From NCBI RefSeq assembly GCF_012849055.1, contig NZ_CP051677.1:310001-374000 (forward strand): 64,000 nt of DNA, in the 5' to 3' direction. Below the pieces are notes generated by a model. It was given only the letters and a program-made list of their open reading frames with translations, had not been told where the DNA came from and ran no database searches. Both the position numbers and the translations under genes were made by a program. Shown here piece after piece: positions 23,992-33,470 of the stretch. Numbering within the stretch: the first letter of the stretch is position 1; every line of letters starts with the position of its first letter. This stretch comes from Spirosoma rhododendri (lineage in GTDB: Bacteria > Bacteroidota > Bacteroidia > Cytophagales > Spirosomataceae).

Positions 23992-24890
23992 ATGAACCTT
24001 ACCCTCGACACCGTACTAAACGGCCTGATGCGCCGGTACAGCGAACGCGTTCCCGACGTGCAGCGCATCATCGACGCGATGCTGACCGAAAGTATCATCA
24101 ACTCGCCCGACGAGATTGAAAACGACCACATAGCTTTTCGGACGATGGGTGTGCCGAACCTGGGACTAGCGTCGTTCGAGAAGATTTTCCAGCACTACGG
24201 CTACGAGAAGCGCGACCCGTACAATTTTGCCGAGAAAAAGCTGTCGGCTTACTGGTATGCGCCCCCCGCTGATGGGCGCAATCTGCCCCGCATCTTCGCC
24301 AGCGAACTGCGCGTTCATGAACTCTCTGAACAGGCGCAGCAAATCATTCACAAGTATACCGATGCCGTAACAAGCGATCTGGTCGATGCGCTCGACCTAA
24401 ACGACGGCGCGGCTGTCGACCGGTTTCTGCACCAGTCGCTGTGGCCGTTGCCAACGCTGACCGATTACCAGACGTTGCTGGCCGAAAGCGAGTATGCCGC
24501 CTGGGTCATTTACAATCGGTACTACCTGAATCACTTCACGATCAGCGTGCACAACCTGAAGCCGGGCTACAATACGATCGACGAGTTCGTCGCTTTTCTG
24601 GAGCAGCAGGGCATCCGGCTCAACTCGGCGGGGGCGTTATCAAAGTCAGTCCCGACGGGGGGTTGCGGCAGGCATCGACGGTAGCGCAGATGACCAACGC
24701 CGACTTCGCCGATGGACAGACCTTCCGCATTGCCGGTTCGTACGTCGAATTTGCCGAACGGCGCGTACTGCCCCAGTTTGCCGACCTGCCCGCCGATCAG
24801 ATTGGCCGGGCGCAGCGACGCGACGGGTTCGAAGCCGCCAACGCCGATAAAATTTTTGAAAGCACCTTCACGACGCAAACGAACCGGTAG
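23992..24890 (+). pseudogene. DUF1338 protein (2-oxoadipate dioxygenase/decarboxylase-like), frameshifted
   Basis: Two overlapping frames together encode a full-length DUF1338 protein of about 299 residues. The first runs to 24684 and contains NDHIAFRTMG (metal-binding His) and YYLNHFTISVHNLKPGYNTI. The second continues with GVIKVSPDGGLRQASTVAQ and SYVEFAERR (metal-binding Glu). They join in frame if the G5 run at 24630-24634 were G6. The family, including E. coli YdcJ and Pseudomonas HglS, decarboxylates 2-oxoadipate to 2-hydroxyglutarate in lysine breakdown. A single-base homopolymer error in the assembly is more likely than true loss, because three other genes show the same kind of lesion. 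Confidence 0.85.
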
Positions 24891-24997
24891 AAGCGTACCG
24901 GATTTCGATTTATACTTGTCTGCTGTTGTCAAGCTGTTCTGTCATCGGCGGTACTCTGATTTCCCCGATCCAGGCATGTAATAACCATTCACTACCG

Positions 24998-25837
24998 ATG
25001 AAACACGTACGTAGTTTTCTCCTGCTCATCGCCCTGCTGCCGGGCCTGCCAACGGTTGCCCAGAAGGCCGCTCCGGTTGGCTTGCAGTTGTACAGCTTCC
25101 GCGACGCGTTTGCCAAAGACGTGCCGGGCACAATGGCGAAGGTCAGGCAGATGGGGTTTCGGGAGATTGAAACGGCGGGCACGTACGGCCTATCACTACC
25201 GGCCTACCGGCAACTGCTCGATCAGAACGGGCTGAAGGCCATCAGCACGGGGGCTAGTTTCGAGGATCTGGCCACCAACATCCCGAAAGTCGTGAACGAA
25301 GCCAAAGCGGTTGGGGCGAAGTACGTCGTCTGCACCTGGATACCGCACTACGGCGATCAGTTTACCGCGTTCGATGTCGAGAAAGCCATCGATGTGTTCA
25401 ACACGGCGGGGAGCCTGCTGGCCGAAAACGGCCTGACGTTCTGCTACCACAACCACGGCTACGAGTTTCAGACCTACAAAGACGGTACGTTCTTCGACTA
25501 CATGGCCGAGAATCTGGACCCGAAATTCGTCAATTTCGAGATGGACGTGTTCTGGGTGAAAGAGCCCGGCTACGACCCCGTCGCGCTGCTCCAAAAGTAC
25601 CCGAAGCGGTTTCTGCTCATGCACCTCAAAGACCGCAAACCCGGCACGCCCGACAGCAATACCGGCCATGCCGACGTCGAATCAAACGTGACGCTGGGGC
25701 AGGGCGACGTGGGTATCGCGGCCATTATGAAACAGGCTCGCAAGTCGGGCGTGAAGCACTTTTTTATCGAAGATGAATCGTCGAGGGCGTTGCAGCAGGT
25801 ACCCGCCAGCGTGTCGTATCTGGAGGGGTTGCGGTAG
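24998..25837 (+). CDS. Secreted sugar phosphate isomerase/epimerase-like TIM barrel
   Basis: A 279-residue AP-endonuclease-2/xylose-isomerase-like TIM barrel with a signal peptide (MKHVRSFLLLIALLPGLP...VAQ). Motifs: VGLQLYSFRDAF near 28, FCYHNHGYEF (metal-site His and Glu region), FEMDVFWVK (Asp) and FFIEDESS near the end. The export signal suggests action on free sugars or glycosides in the periplasm, as in the 3-keto-sugar pathways of Bacteroidota. The start at 24998 was chosen for the signal peptide. A paralogue is at 50619-51506. Confidence 0.85.
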   Translation: MKHVRSFLLLIALLPGLPTVAQKAAPVGLQLYSFRDAFAKDVPGTMAKVRQMGFREIETAGTYGLSLPAYRQLLDQNGLKAISTGASFEDLATNIPKVVNEAKAVGAKYVVCTWIPHYGDQFTAFDVEKAIDVFNTAGSLLAENGLTFCYHNHGYEFQTYKDGTFFDYMAENLDPKFVNFEMDVFWVKEPGYDPVALLQKYPKRFLLMHLKDRKPGTPDSNTGHADVESNVTLGQGDVGIAAIMKQARKSGVKHFFIEDESSRALQQVPASVSYLEGLR

Positions 25838-25919
25838 ATCACCCATCCATCAGGGAGGATGGCGAACCGAAAAGCGGTGCGTTCATTTCATTGCGCTCCC
25901 TTCTGAGATTCGTCTGGAC

Positions 25920-26375
25920 CTACTGCTTTTTCCCGCTGATTACCTGACGGTACGTTATTCCCCCATCGGTGTACGAAAAATCAATCGTAAAATTGCTTCC
26001 ATCGGCGGTACCAACTTTAGTAGTGCCGTAGTAGAGGTCATACGGTGCAGCGGTCCCTTGCAGTTTAAGCTGCCCAATCGTTTCGTTATCGTCGGGGTAG
26101 CCCGTCAGTTTGAGCGTGTAAGTCGTGTAAACTACGCTGGCGGAATCCCGCCGGGCTACTATCGTACCTGACAAGGTATTACTACCGGAAGACACCGGCA
26201 ACGTGTAGTTGTAAACGCTGACACTGGCCGAATCATACCGAAAATTGTTCATGACGTACGTACCGGCTATCTGCGTGGCGGAATCGATAGCGGGTGCGAC
26301 GTCGTCTTTTTTAGAGCAGGCGGCAAAAGCCAGCATCAGGCCGATGAAGGCAAAGAAGGGAAACGCTTTTTTCAT
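25920..26375 (-). CDS. Lipoprotein, hypothetical
   Basis: A 151-residue protein with a lipobox (LAFAACS; Cys near 20) and a mature beta-rich part starting IAGTYVMNNFRYDSASV. The C-terminal part contains YYGTTKVGTADGSNFTIDF. The next gene upstream encodes a protein of the same plan with NTKVGTVDATSFLYDS, so the two look like tandem paralogues. The ligand or function is unknown. Confidence 0.75.
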   Translation of the reverse strand: MKKAFPFFAFIGLMLAFAACSKKDDVAPAIDSATQIAGTYVMNNFRYDSASVSVYNYTLPVSSGSNTLSGTIVARRDSASVVYTTYTLKLTGYPDDNETIGQLKLQGTAAPYDLYYGTTKVGTADGSNFTIDFSYTDGGITYRQVISGKKQ

Positions 26376-26444
26376 AACGCAGTGTCTATTTTCTTCAGAT
26401 ACGCTGATGAACGAGCCACTGTGTCAGAAAGCCTGAAACTTTGC

Positions 26445-26873
26445 TTATTTCTTTGCTTTAATGATGAACTGGAGCGTTTGCGTGCCGACCTGCGTACGGC
26501 TATCATAGAGGAAACTGGTTGCGTCGACTGTTCCCACTTTTGTGTTGCCGTCGTACATCTGGAATTGCCCCCCGCCCGAACGAATCGACAGGGTCAACGA
26601 GTCAGTCAGGGACGTGCGGCCCTCAACGCCGATGGTGTAGACGATGCCAAGGCGGCTTTCTGTGCTCTTGACTACTTTTACCTTGCCGGTATAAACCAGA
26701 TTATTTTGCGGATTGGTGTACGGGAATGTGTACGTAACGGTACCCGATCCACCCGCACCGGGCGTGACATATTCAGTCATTTCGTAGGTACCTGATATAT
26801 CGGGTTCGGGGTCGGCCCCACCTCCGCAGGCCATCAACGCCAGCAGGGGCAGGTAAGCAAGAAATCGTTTCAT
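26445..26873 (-). CDS. Lipoprotein, hypothetical, paralogue of the next gene
   Basis: A 142-residue protein with a lipobox (LLALMACGGG; Cys at 16), a short GGGADPEPD linker and a beta-rich domain opening DISGTYEMTEYV. It shares the SGTY/AGTY opening, a central (V/T)YTI...L(T/K)LTG-type strand pattern and the TKVGT(V/A)D block with the protein at 25920-26375. The 69-base gap fits one transcript. Confidence 0.72.
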   Translation of the reverse strand: MKRFLAYLPLLALMACGGGADPEPDISGTYEMTEYVTPGAGGSGTVTYTFPYTNPQNNLVYTGKVKVVKSTESRLGIVYTIGVEGRTSLTDSLTLSIRSGGGQFQMYDGNTKVGTVDATSFLYDSRTQVGTQTLQFIIKAKK

Positions 26874-26972
26874 TACAGTCTAGTTGGTTTGCGCTGAACG
26901 ACTGTTGTCAAAATTCATTCCGATTGCTCAAACGACCAGCCCGCGCCGGCGTTTTTTAATCCTATTTCTGTA

Positions 26973-28057
26973 TTAAACGGTATATGCGTACTCATGGACA
27001 GCATCGGCAAGCTGCTGTATGTCAGTAGTTTCATGAAAAGCACTGATAACGATGCGCGTGTTGGGCCGGTCGGTGGGAGTTGGGTAGGCGAAGGAATAAA
27101 TCAGGATGTTTCGGTCGAGCAGAAACGCGTACAGATCGTCGTGTCTGGTGTAGAAAACAGGGTAAGCAGCCGCCTGCTGAAACAGGCCCGTTGGCAGTAA
27201 CAATGCCCCTGCGGTGTCGACGCGTTGCCGGAGTTGCTGGTACTGCCGGGCGTACAGCGGAACCGTCTGCATGAACGCGGCCAGATAAGCGGGTGGCATG
27301 GGCGAACAGGCACCGAAATAAGCCGTTTGCCGCAGTTGACCAATCGTGTCGGCATCGCTCAGCACCACGCCCCCGGCAGGCCCATCGCTTTCGCCAATGA
27401 CCCCGTCACCACTACCCGGAGGTTATCACGCCGGGGTAACTGCGGCCAGATACTGCGTCCGTCGTTCAGCAGGCCCAGCCCGTGCGAATCGTCGACAACC
27501 AGCGTAATCAGCCGATCGTCGGGTAAGTCGTGAACCCAGTCGAACGGGTACGCTTCCGACCGGACGGCATCCAGCGAATTGGTCAGGATAGCGATGGGCT
27601 GTGGCGTTTGAATCGCCCGAATTTGTTCGGCAATCTGGCGGCTCCAGTCGGCAAACGACTGGTTGGGTAGCTGCGTAGCCTGACCGTCCCACAGCGCGGG
27701 ATGCGCACCCGGCGCGTACAGCAACTGCGTGGATTGCTGCCGCAGCCGGTCGACCATCACCTGCCCGGCCAACATCCCCGACGAGAGCGTCAGGGCCATT
27801 TCGGGCTGGTGGTCGGGTGCGCCGAGCATCGCGGCCAGTTGTGCTTCGGCTTGCTCATAGATACCTAATCGCAGATTTCCGTTGCGCGAACTGCCAAACG
27901 CGGTGCCGTATTGCCGGAGCGCATCGGCAACGTGCTGCTGAAACGCCGGGAGTTGCTGCATACCGAGGTAAGCCGTTCCGCTGAAAAACAGGTAGTCGCG
28001 GTCGTTGTACCGAATCTGTCGGTCGGGTAGCCGATCAATGGTGAGTATCGAATTCAT
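26973..28057 (-). pseudogene. PLP-dependent aminotransferase (AONS/KBL-like), frameshifted
   Basis: Two frames together give a fold-type I alpha-oxoamine synthase-like protein of about 361 residues. The N-terminal part holds GTAFGSSRNGN, the cofactor Asp-His pair in VVDDSHGLGLL and the likely PLP lysine in VTGSLAKAMGLPG. The C-terminal part resumes VVLSDADTIGQLRQTAYF and ends RIVISAFHETTDIQQL. They join if the C5 run at 27370-27374 (G5 on the coding strand) were six. The start overlaps the dipeptide epimerase stop (ATGA), so the two enzymes work in one operon, perhaps on amino acids or dipeptides from cell-wall recycling. Assembly error is the likely cause of the break. Confidence 0.8.
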
Positions 28058-29103
28058 GCGTTGATAAGTCGTGCGCCCGTACCGGCTTCGCTGGCGTAGT
28101 GTACCCGCCCATTGGCAAACGTAACGCCGGTCGCCGGATCATTGGCGATGAGCAGAGCCCCGTCGAGGTCGGCGTAGTCGAGCAGGGGCAGCAGTTGCGC
28201 AATGGCCGAAATCCCGACGCTCGACTCGGTCATACAGCCAACCATCACGCGCAGGCCCAGTTCACGCGCCCGATCAATCATGCGCCGGGCAGGGGTCAGT
28301 CCACCACACTTGGTAAGCTTGATATTAACACCGTGAAACAGACCTGCACATTGGTCGACATCGCTTTCCACGATACAGCTTTCGTCGGCTATAATAGGCA
28401 GCTCGCTTCGCTCGAACACCCGTTTCGCACCGTCGATGTCGCTGGCAGGCAGGGGCTGTTCGATAAACTCAACTCCCAAACGAGCCAGCTCGGGCGCAAA
28501 GGCCAGCGTTTGTTCGGCCGTCCAGCCGCAGTTAGCATCGACCCGAAAACGGGCCGGGCCAGCTGGGCCAGACATAGCATCAGCCTGCTTCCGCAGGGTA
28601 CGCACGAGTTCGAGGTCTTCGTCGGGCCGACCCAGCTTGATTTTATAGAGGGGCCACGGCCATTCGCGCAGCTTATCGGCCATGCGTTCCGGCGTGTCGA
28701 GACCGATCGTGTAGTTGGTGAGCGGAGCGCGGGCGGGATCGAGGTTCCAGAGTTGGTAGAGCGGCTTGCCCTGCCGTTTGGCCCACAGATCCCAGGCGGC
28801 CTGATCGAGGGCACAAAGCGCAAATGGATTGTTTGCCAGGTATGGCTGTACCAGCGACCAGAAGCGGGCGGGGTCGGCCAGGTCATGGCTTTCGATAATG
28901 GGCCGGATTGCTTCGAGCGCCTGCGTCATCGACGCTATAGTGACACCGTAGTATTTGGTTGCTGTTGCTTCGCCCAGCCCGACCGGCCCGCCGGGACCGT
29001 CGCTGAGGGACACGATCAGCGACGGCTGCACATCACGACTGTCGTGGGCAATGGTAAAGGTGTGCCGCAGCCGCAGGTCGACCGGGTGCAGGTGTAGGTG
29101 CAT
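28054..29103 (-). CDS. Dipeptide epimerase (L-Ala-D/L-Glu epimerase type, enolase superfamily)
   Basis: A 349-residue member of the muconate-lactonising-enzyme subgroup. Catalytic pieces are in place: K154-I-K156 (second Lys general base), metal ligands Asp189 (RVDANCGW), Glu215 (EFIEQP) and Asp240 (IIADES), and Lys265 in KLTKCGG. Such enzymes epimerise L-Ala-D-Glu from murein peptides or other dipeptides. The protein is cytoplasmic. The ATG at 29103 is chosen over an upstream one that would add 25 residues unlike the family. It is the first gene of an operon with the PLP enzyme. Confidence 0.88.
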   Translation of the reverse strand: MHLHLHPVDLRLRHTFTIAHDSRDVQPSLIVSLSDGPGGPVGLGEATATKYYGVTIASMTQALEAIRPIIESHDLADPARFWSLVQPYLANNPFALCALDQAAWDLWAKRQGKPLYQLWNLDPARAPLTNYTIGLDTPERMADKLREWPWPLYKIKLGRPDEDLELVRTLRKQADAMSGPAGPARFRVDANCGWTAEQTLAFAPELARLGVEFIEQPLPASDIDGAKRVFERSELPIIADESCIVESDVDQCAGLFHGVNIKLTKCGGLTPARRMIDRARELGLRVMVGCMTESSVGISAIAQLLPLLDYADLDGALLIANDPATGVTFANGRVHYASEAGTGARLINA

Positions 29104-29568
29104 AACCACTTCATCTGATATATACCCGCAAGTTACCACCGGCCGGGCAACTCGGGCATAGAATCGAGCCGTAGCCAACCGACTTTATTAAGTAGTTGCT
29201 TTGCGATTACTGTTAACATCATCAAGAAATTAATTTAAGTATACTCATTTTTAGTAAACGTTTCAAAGAGTACTGTATAGTTCAAAACAATGTTTATTCG
29301 ATATAAATAAGTGCTAATCAGTGTACATACGTTAGATTTCATGACATGCATCAGTGCCAACAATGGCACAAAAATTGGTTCTCCCGAGACTGTATATTTA
29401 TACTATAAATTAACGTTTGAAGCATTTCGTAAACATAAAGCTCAGTATCTTTGTCAAGAAGGCGTTCTGCCTCATCTGATGAATGGCCGGGCTACACACA
29501 ACGTTTCCATGTCGCTTTCATCCGTATCCATCACATCTGCTTTCTTCCAACTTGATCAATCGCTTCGT
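29104..29568. other. AT-rich spacer upstream of the exopolysaccharide locus
   Basis: 465 bases between the epimerase and the Wza-like gene, markedly AT-rich at 29200-29460. A TATCTTTG (29446-29453, + strand) is an exact -7 element and is the best candidate start for the polysaccharide operon, giving a leader of about 110 bases. No -33 TTG at a good distance. An open frame that extends the Wza gene upstream through this region is unlikely to be translated. Confidence 0.55.
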
Positions 29569-30372
29569 ATGAGCCAATTTTCTATGCTATCTCGTGTCTG
29601 GCTGGTACTGGGCACTATTGGGCTGCTAACAGGTTGTGCATCAACCAAAGACCTGTCTTACTTCCAGAAAAGTGCCGGGTCGCCGGATCAGGTGGCAACG
29701 CTGAGTCGCTACACACCAACCGTGCAGGCGGGCGATATCCTTTCGATTCAGATCAGCAGTCTGAACCCGGAAGCGTCGACGTTCTTCAATCCGTACACCT
29801 CGTTCGCCGTTGCCGATCGCGCCAGTCAGCCCGTTACTCCCACGACAACCTCTCCCCTGCAACCCGTCAGCGGCTATATGGTCGATCCGGACGGGGCGGT
29901 TGAGTTGCCCGTCATTGGCAAGCTGTCGGTGAAAGGACTAACGATGGCGCAGGTTCGGGAACGCGTGCGGGAGCCCCTGCGCGAATACTTGAAGGAGCCA
30001 ACCGTAAACGTACGCAACCTCACCTTCCGGGTGTCGGTAATGGGTGAAGTAAGTCGGCCCTCGCTGTTTACGGTTCCCAACGAGCAAATGACGCTGCTGG
30101 AAGCGCTCAGCCTGGCCGGTGACGTGACGATCTACGGCCGCCGGACCGATGTGCTGGTCATTCGCGAGGAAAACGGCCAGCGCAAATTTGGGCACGTCGA
30201 CCTGACCCGCCGGGATCTGTTTGCTTCGCCTTACTACTACCTGCACCCCAACGACGTCGTGTACGTCGAGCCCAGCAAAGTGCGGGCTGCAACAGCCGAC
30301 CGGACGATGCAGCTGGCCCCCATCGCCATCAGCGCCCTGTCGTTTGTGGCCATCCTCGTCTCCCGTTTTTAG
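29569..30372 (+). CDS. Polysaccharide export outer-membrane lipoprotein (Wza-like)
   Basis: A 267-residue lipoprotein with lipobox LLTGCAS (Cys about 23), then a Poly_export domain (about 55-155, with VQAGDILSIQISSLNPE and GYMVDPDGAVELPVIGKL). SLBB-type beta-grasp repeats follow (VSVMGEVSRPSLFTVPN and DLFASPYYYLHPNDVVYVEP), and a hydrophobic C-terminal helix (IAISALSFVAILVSRF) may cross the outer membrane as in Wza. It forms the export channel for the polymer and pairs with the Wzc-like kinase encoded next. Bacteroidota forms are shorter than E. coli Wza, as here. Confidence 0.9.
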   Translation: MSQFSMLSRVWLVLGTIGLLTGCASTKDLSYFQKSAGSPDQVATLSRYTPTVQAGDILSIQISSLNPEASTFFNPYTSFAVADRASQPVTPTTTSPLQPVSGYMVDPDGAVELPVIGKLSVKGLTMAQVRERVREPLREYLKEPTVNVRNLTFRVSVMGEVSRPSLFTVPNEQMTLLEALSLAGDVTIYGRRTDVLVIREENGQRKFGHVDLTRRDLFASPYYYLHPNDVVYVEPSKVRAATADRTMQLAPIAISALSFVAILVSRF

Positions 30373-30411
30373 CCGAATACAACCAGTCATCCTTTATCCA
30401 ACGACACAACT

Positions 30412-32748
30412 ATGTCGAATCAGAACTCGTACACCTACACTTCGTACCAACTGTACGAAGCGGAAAACAGCCCGAACATGCGGCTGGTACTGATGCGCTA
30501 TGTGCGACAGTGGAAATGGTTTTTAGGCTCGCTGCTGCTGGCGGGCGTCGGGGCGTATGCGTACCTGCAATTCCAGACGCCGATCTACAAAACGCAGACC
30601 AGCCTGCTTATCAAAGACGATAAGAAAGGGTTGAGCGAAGAGAGCATCCTGAAAGAAATTGACATTCTCTCGCCCAAGAAGGTGATCGAGAACGAGATGG
30701 AGATCCTGAAGTCGTATGCCCTGATGAACAAAGTCGTGGGTAGCATGGGGCTCGACGTGCAGTATTTCCGCCCCACCAGTACCGGCAACCGCGAAATCTA
30801 CAACACCGCGCCCTTTCGGCTGATCGTGGAAAAGGCCAACCCGTCTATCTACGACACCAAACTGGAAGTGCTGGCGGTAGGCCCCAATCGTGTCCGTATC
30901 AACGACGAGCTGTATGCCACCAACCAAAGCATCAAAACGGCATTTGGGCAGCTGCGTGTTTTCGCCAGCAAGCCGCTTAAAGTCGCTACCGACCCTATCG
31001 TGGTGCAGGTGCTGCCCCGCGCCGTGGCGGTTGATGAGTACCTGAAAAACCTGACCGTTGAACCCAGCAGCAAAGCCTCGACGGTATTGCAGATGACGTT
31101 GCTCGACGCGGTACCCCGCAAAGGCGAAGCCCTGCTCGACAACCTGATCGGTGAATACAACCGGGCCGCTATTGTCGACAAAAATGTGGTAGCCTCCAAC
31201 ACGCTGAACTTCATCGACGACCGGCTTCGGCTGATCGCGGGAGAACTGACAACGGTGGAAAAAGGCGTCGAATCGTTTAAATCGTCGGAGGGCATTACCG
31301 ACCTGAGTTCGCAGGCGCAGCTGTTTCTGGAAACGGTTAAGGACAACGACACGCAACTGAATCAGGCTTCGCTACAGCTCAGCTCGATCAACGGCATTGA
31401 GTCGTACGTTGAGAGCAAGAGCAACAGCCGGGGAGCGGCACCGGCCATGCTCGGCCTGAACGACCCCGTCCTGATCGGGCTGGTGGGCAAGCTCAGTGAA
31501 CTCGAACTCCAGCGCGATCAGCTGGCCCGGACAACGGCCACCAACAACCCGATCCTGCAAAGCCTCGACTCGCAGATTCGGGCCACCAAAACCAGTCTGT
31601 CGGAAAACATTGCCGGTATCAAGCAGGGCCTGCAAAACACGCAGAACAAACTCCGGCAGACCAACCGGCGGCTGGAAAGCCAGATCAGAACCATCCCCGG
31701 TAAGGAGCGGGCGCTGGTCAACATCACCCGGCAGCAGTCGATCAAAAACAACCTGTATACCTACCTGCTCGAAAAGCGGGAGGAAACGGCCCTGTCGTAT
31801 GCATCGACGGTAGCCGACAGCCGCACCATCGACCCGCCCCGCACGGGCCGCAAGCCGGTAAAACCCGTTGAAAGTACCGTGTTTATTTTGTTCGGCCTGC
31901 TGGGCCTGCTGCTGCCGGTGGGCGTCATTGCCGCCGGGGATGCGCTCAACGACCGGGTAAGCCGCCGGTCGGACGTCGAAACCGCATCGCAGGTACCCAT
32001 CATCGGCGAAGTGGCAGCTACGCGTAACGTCGATCCGCTGGTCATGGTGTCGGGGAAGCGGTCGGTAATTGCCGAGCAGATTCGCGCTCTGCGGACCAAC
32101 CTGCAATTTCTGCGCAGCCACCCCACCGACAGTCAGGTGATTCTGTTCACGTCGAGCATTGGCGGAGAGGGCAAGTCATTCATGTCGCTCAACCTGGGCG
32201 CGAGCCTCGCGCTGGTCGACCGCCCGACGGTGATTCTGGAGATGGACCTGCGTAAGCCCAAGCTGCACTCAGTGTTGAAGATGGGGAACTCGGTCGGCAT
32301 CAGCAACTACCTGATTCAGGAAGCTACGCTGGACGATATCATTCAGGAGATTCCGGGCTTCCCGAACTACCACATCATTACCAGCGGGCCGATTCCGCCC
32401 AACCCGTCGGAACTGCTCAGCAGCCCGATGCTGGAGCAGCTGCTGACCGAACTGCGGGCGCGGTATGCCTACGTCATCGTCGATTCGCCCCCAATCGGGC
32501 TGGTCACCGACGCGCAACTTATCGCTCCCCATGCCGACGCCACCATGTTTATGGTGCGCCAGGAGCACACCCCCAAGTCATACCTGAAAATGATCGATGT
32601 ACTGTACCGCGAAAACCGGTTCCATCGCCTGAATCTGGTTCTCAACGCGGTGGGTGCGGGAACATCGTACCAGTACGGTTACGGTTACGGCGGCTATTAC
32701 GAAGAAGCGGATAAGCCCGACAAACGCCCAACCCGGACTATTCGCTGA
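30412..32748 (+). CDS. Wzc-like polysaccharide copolymerase/tyrosine autokinase
   Basis: A 778-residue inner-membrane protein: first transmembrane helix at about 37-55 after a cytoplasmic N-terminus, a large periplasmic domain with coiled coils (about 250-470), GNVR-like tail and second transmembrane helix (about 500-522), and a cytoplasmic BY-kinase domain. The kinase has Walker A SSIGGEGKSF, Walker A' ILEMDLRKP and Walker B YVIVDSPPIGLVTD. The end carries a tyrosine cluster (YQYGYGYGGYYEE), the autophosphorylation site that tunes chain length in Wzc. Its stop overlaps the next start by one base (TGATG). Confidence 0.95.
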   Translation: MSNQNSYTYTSYQLYEAENSPNMRLVLMRYVRQWKWFLGSLLLAGVGAYAYLQFQTPIYKTQTSLLIKDDKKGLSEESILKEIDILSPKKVIENEMEILKSYALMNKVVGSMGLDVQYFRPTSTGNREIYNTAPFRLIVEKANPSIYDTKLEVLAVGPNRVRINDELYATNQSIKTAFGQLRVFASKPLKVATDPIVVQVLPRAVAVDEYLKNLTVEPSSKASTVLQMTLLDAVPRKGEALLDNLIGEYNRAAIVDKNVVASNTLNFIDDRLRLIAGELTTVEKGVESFKSSEGITDLSSQAQLFLETVKDNDTQLNQASLQLSSINGIESYVESKSNSRGAAPAMLGLNDPVLIGLVGKLSELELQRDQLARTTATNNPILQSLDSQIRATKTSLSENIAGIKQGLQNTQNKLRQTNRRLESQIRTIPGKERALVNITRQQSIKNNLYTYLLEKREETALSYASTVADSRTIDPPRTGRKPVKPVESTVFILFGLLGLLLPVGVIAAGDALNDRVSRRSDVETASQVPIIGEVAATRNVDPLVMVSGKRSVIAEQIRALRTNLQFLRSHPTDSQVILFTSSIGGEGKSFMSLNLGASLALVDRPTVILEMDLRKPKLHSVLKMGNSVGISNYLIQEATLDDIIQEIPGFPNYHIITSGPIPPNPSELLSSPMLEQLLTELRARYAYVIVDSPPIGLVTDAQLIAPHADATMFMVRQEHTPKSYLKMIDVLYRENRFHRLNLVLNAVGAGTSYQYGYGYGGYYEEADKPDKRPTRTIR

Positions 32749-33452
32749 TGCGTCGATTCGTAATTGCCCTAACTCCCCGCTTTATGATGGACATCTCATT
32801 TCCTTCTTTTACTGATGCCCCTTACAGTCAGCCACCCGTCCGTGTGCCAATGCCTGACCGGACGGCCTGGGCCAAACGTACATTCGACATTGTTGTGTCG
32901 TTCCTGCTGCTACTGGCGATTCTTAGCTGGCTGATGCCCCTGGTTAGCCTGCTGGTCAGACTGACGTCGCCGGGGCCAGCGCTGTTTATGCAACTACGAA
33001 TGGGCCGGGGCGGAATTCCGTTTCGCTGCCTGAAATTCCGGACGATGACCTACACCAGGAACGCCGAGTTCCGGCAGGCCGTACGCAACGATTCACGGGT
33101 GACGAAACTGGGCGCGTTTCTGCGCCGGACCAGCCTGGATGAAATGCCCCAGCTTATCAACGTCCTGCTGGGGCAGATGAGTCTGGTTGGCCCCCGCCCC
33201 CACCCGCTCCGGCTCGACGCCCAGCACTGGCACACGATGCCGGGTTACATCGACCGCTATGCCATCCGGCCCGGCCTGACGGGGCTGGCCCAGTCGCGGG
33301 GGTGCCGGGGCGAAACGGCTCAACTGATTCAGATGCAGCACCGGGTCCGGTACGACCTGCTCTACATCCGCAAGCAGTCGTTCCGGCTCGACATACAGAT
33401 CTGCATCTGGACGGTGCTCAACATGATCGGGGGCGACGATAAAGCCTGGTAG
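32748..33452 (+). CDS. Initiating sugar transferase (undecaprenyl-phosphate sugar-1-phosphate transferase)
   Basis: A 234-residue monotopic membrane enzyme of the bacterial sugar transferase family. One hydrophobic hairpin/helix is at about 45-72, then the catalytic part with [24 protein letters not shown] (catalytic Asp-Glu pair), [12 protein letters not shown] and [12 protein letters not shown]. It lacks the N-terminal multi-helix domain of WbaP/WcaJ, so it is the short PglC-like form. It loads the first sugar phosphate onto the lipid carrier. The start may instead be the ATG at 32784. Confidence 0.92.
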   Translation: MRRFVIALTPRFMMDISFPSFTDAPYSQPPVRVPMPDRTAWAKRTFDIVVSFLLLLAILSWLMPLVSLLVRLTSPGPALFMQLRMGRGGIPFRCLKFRTMTYTRNAEFRQAVRNDSRVTKLGAFLRRTSLDEMPQLINVLLGQMSLVGPRPHPLRLDAQHWHTMPGYIDRYAIRPGLTGLAQSRGCRGETAQLIQMQHRVRYDLLYIRKQSFRLDIQICIWTVLNMIGGDDKAW

Positions 33453-33470
33453 TACCAACCGCACACGTCT

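Noticed and set aside
24630..24890. Programmed frameshift in the DUF1338 gene
   Set aside because: The G5 run lacks a slippery heptamer or a downstream structure, and three other genes show the same type of lesion, so an assembly error is simpler.
30523..31356. A 277-codon minus-strand frame opposite the Wzc-like gene
   Set aside because: Shadow frame; the sense strand has full BY-kinase motifs.
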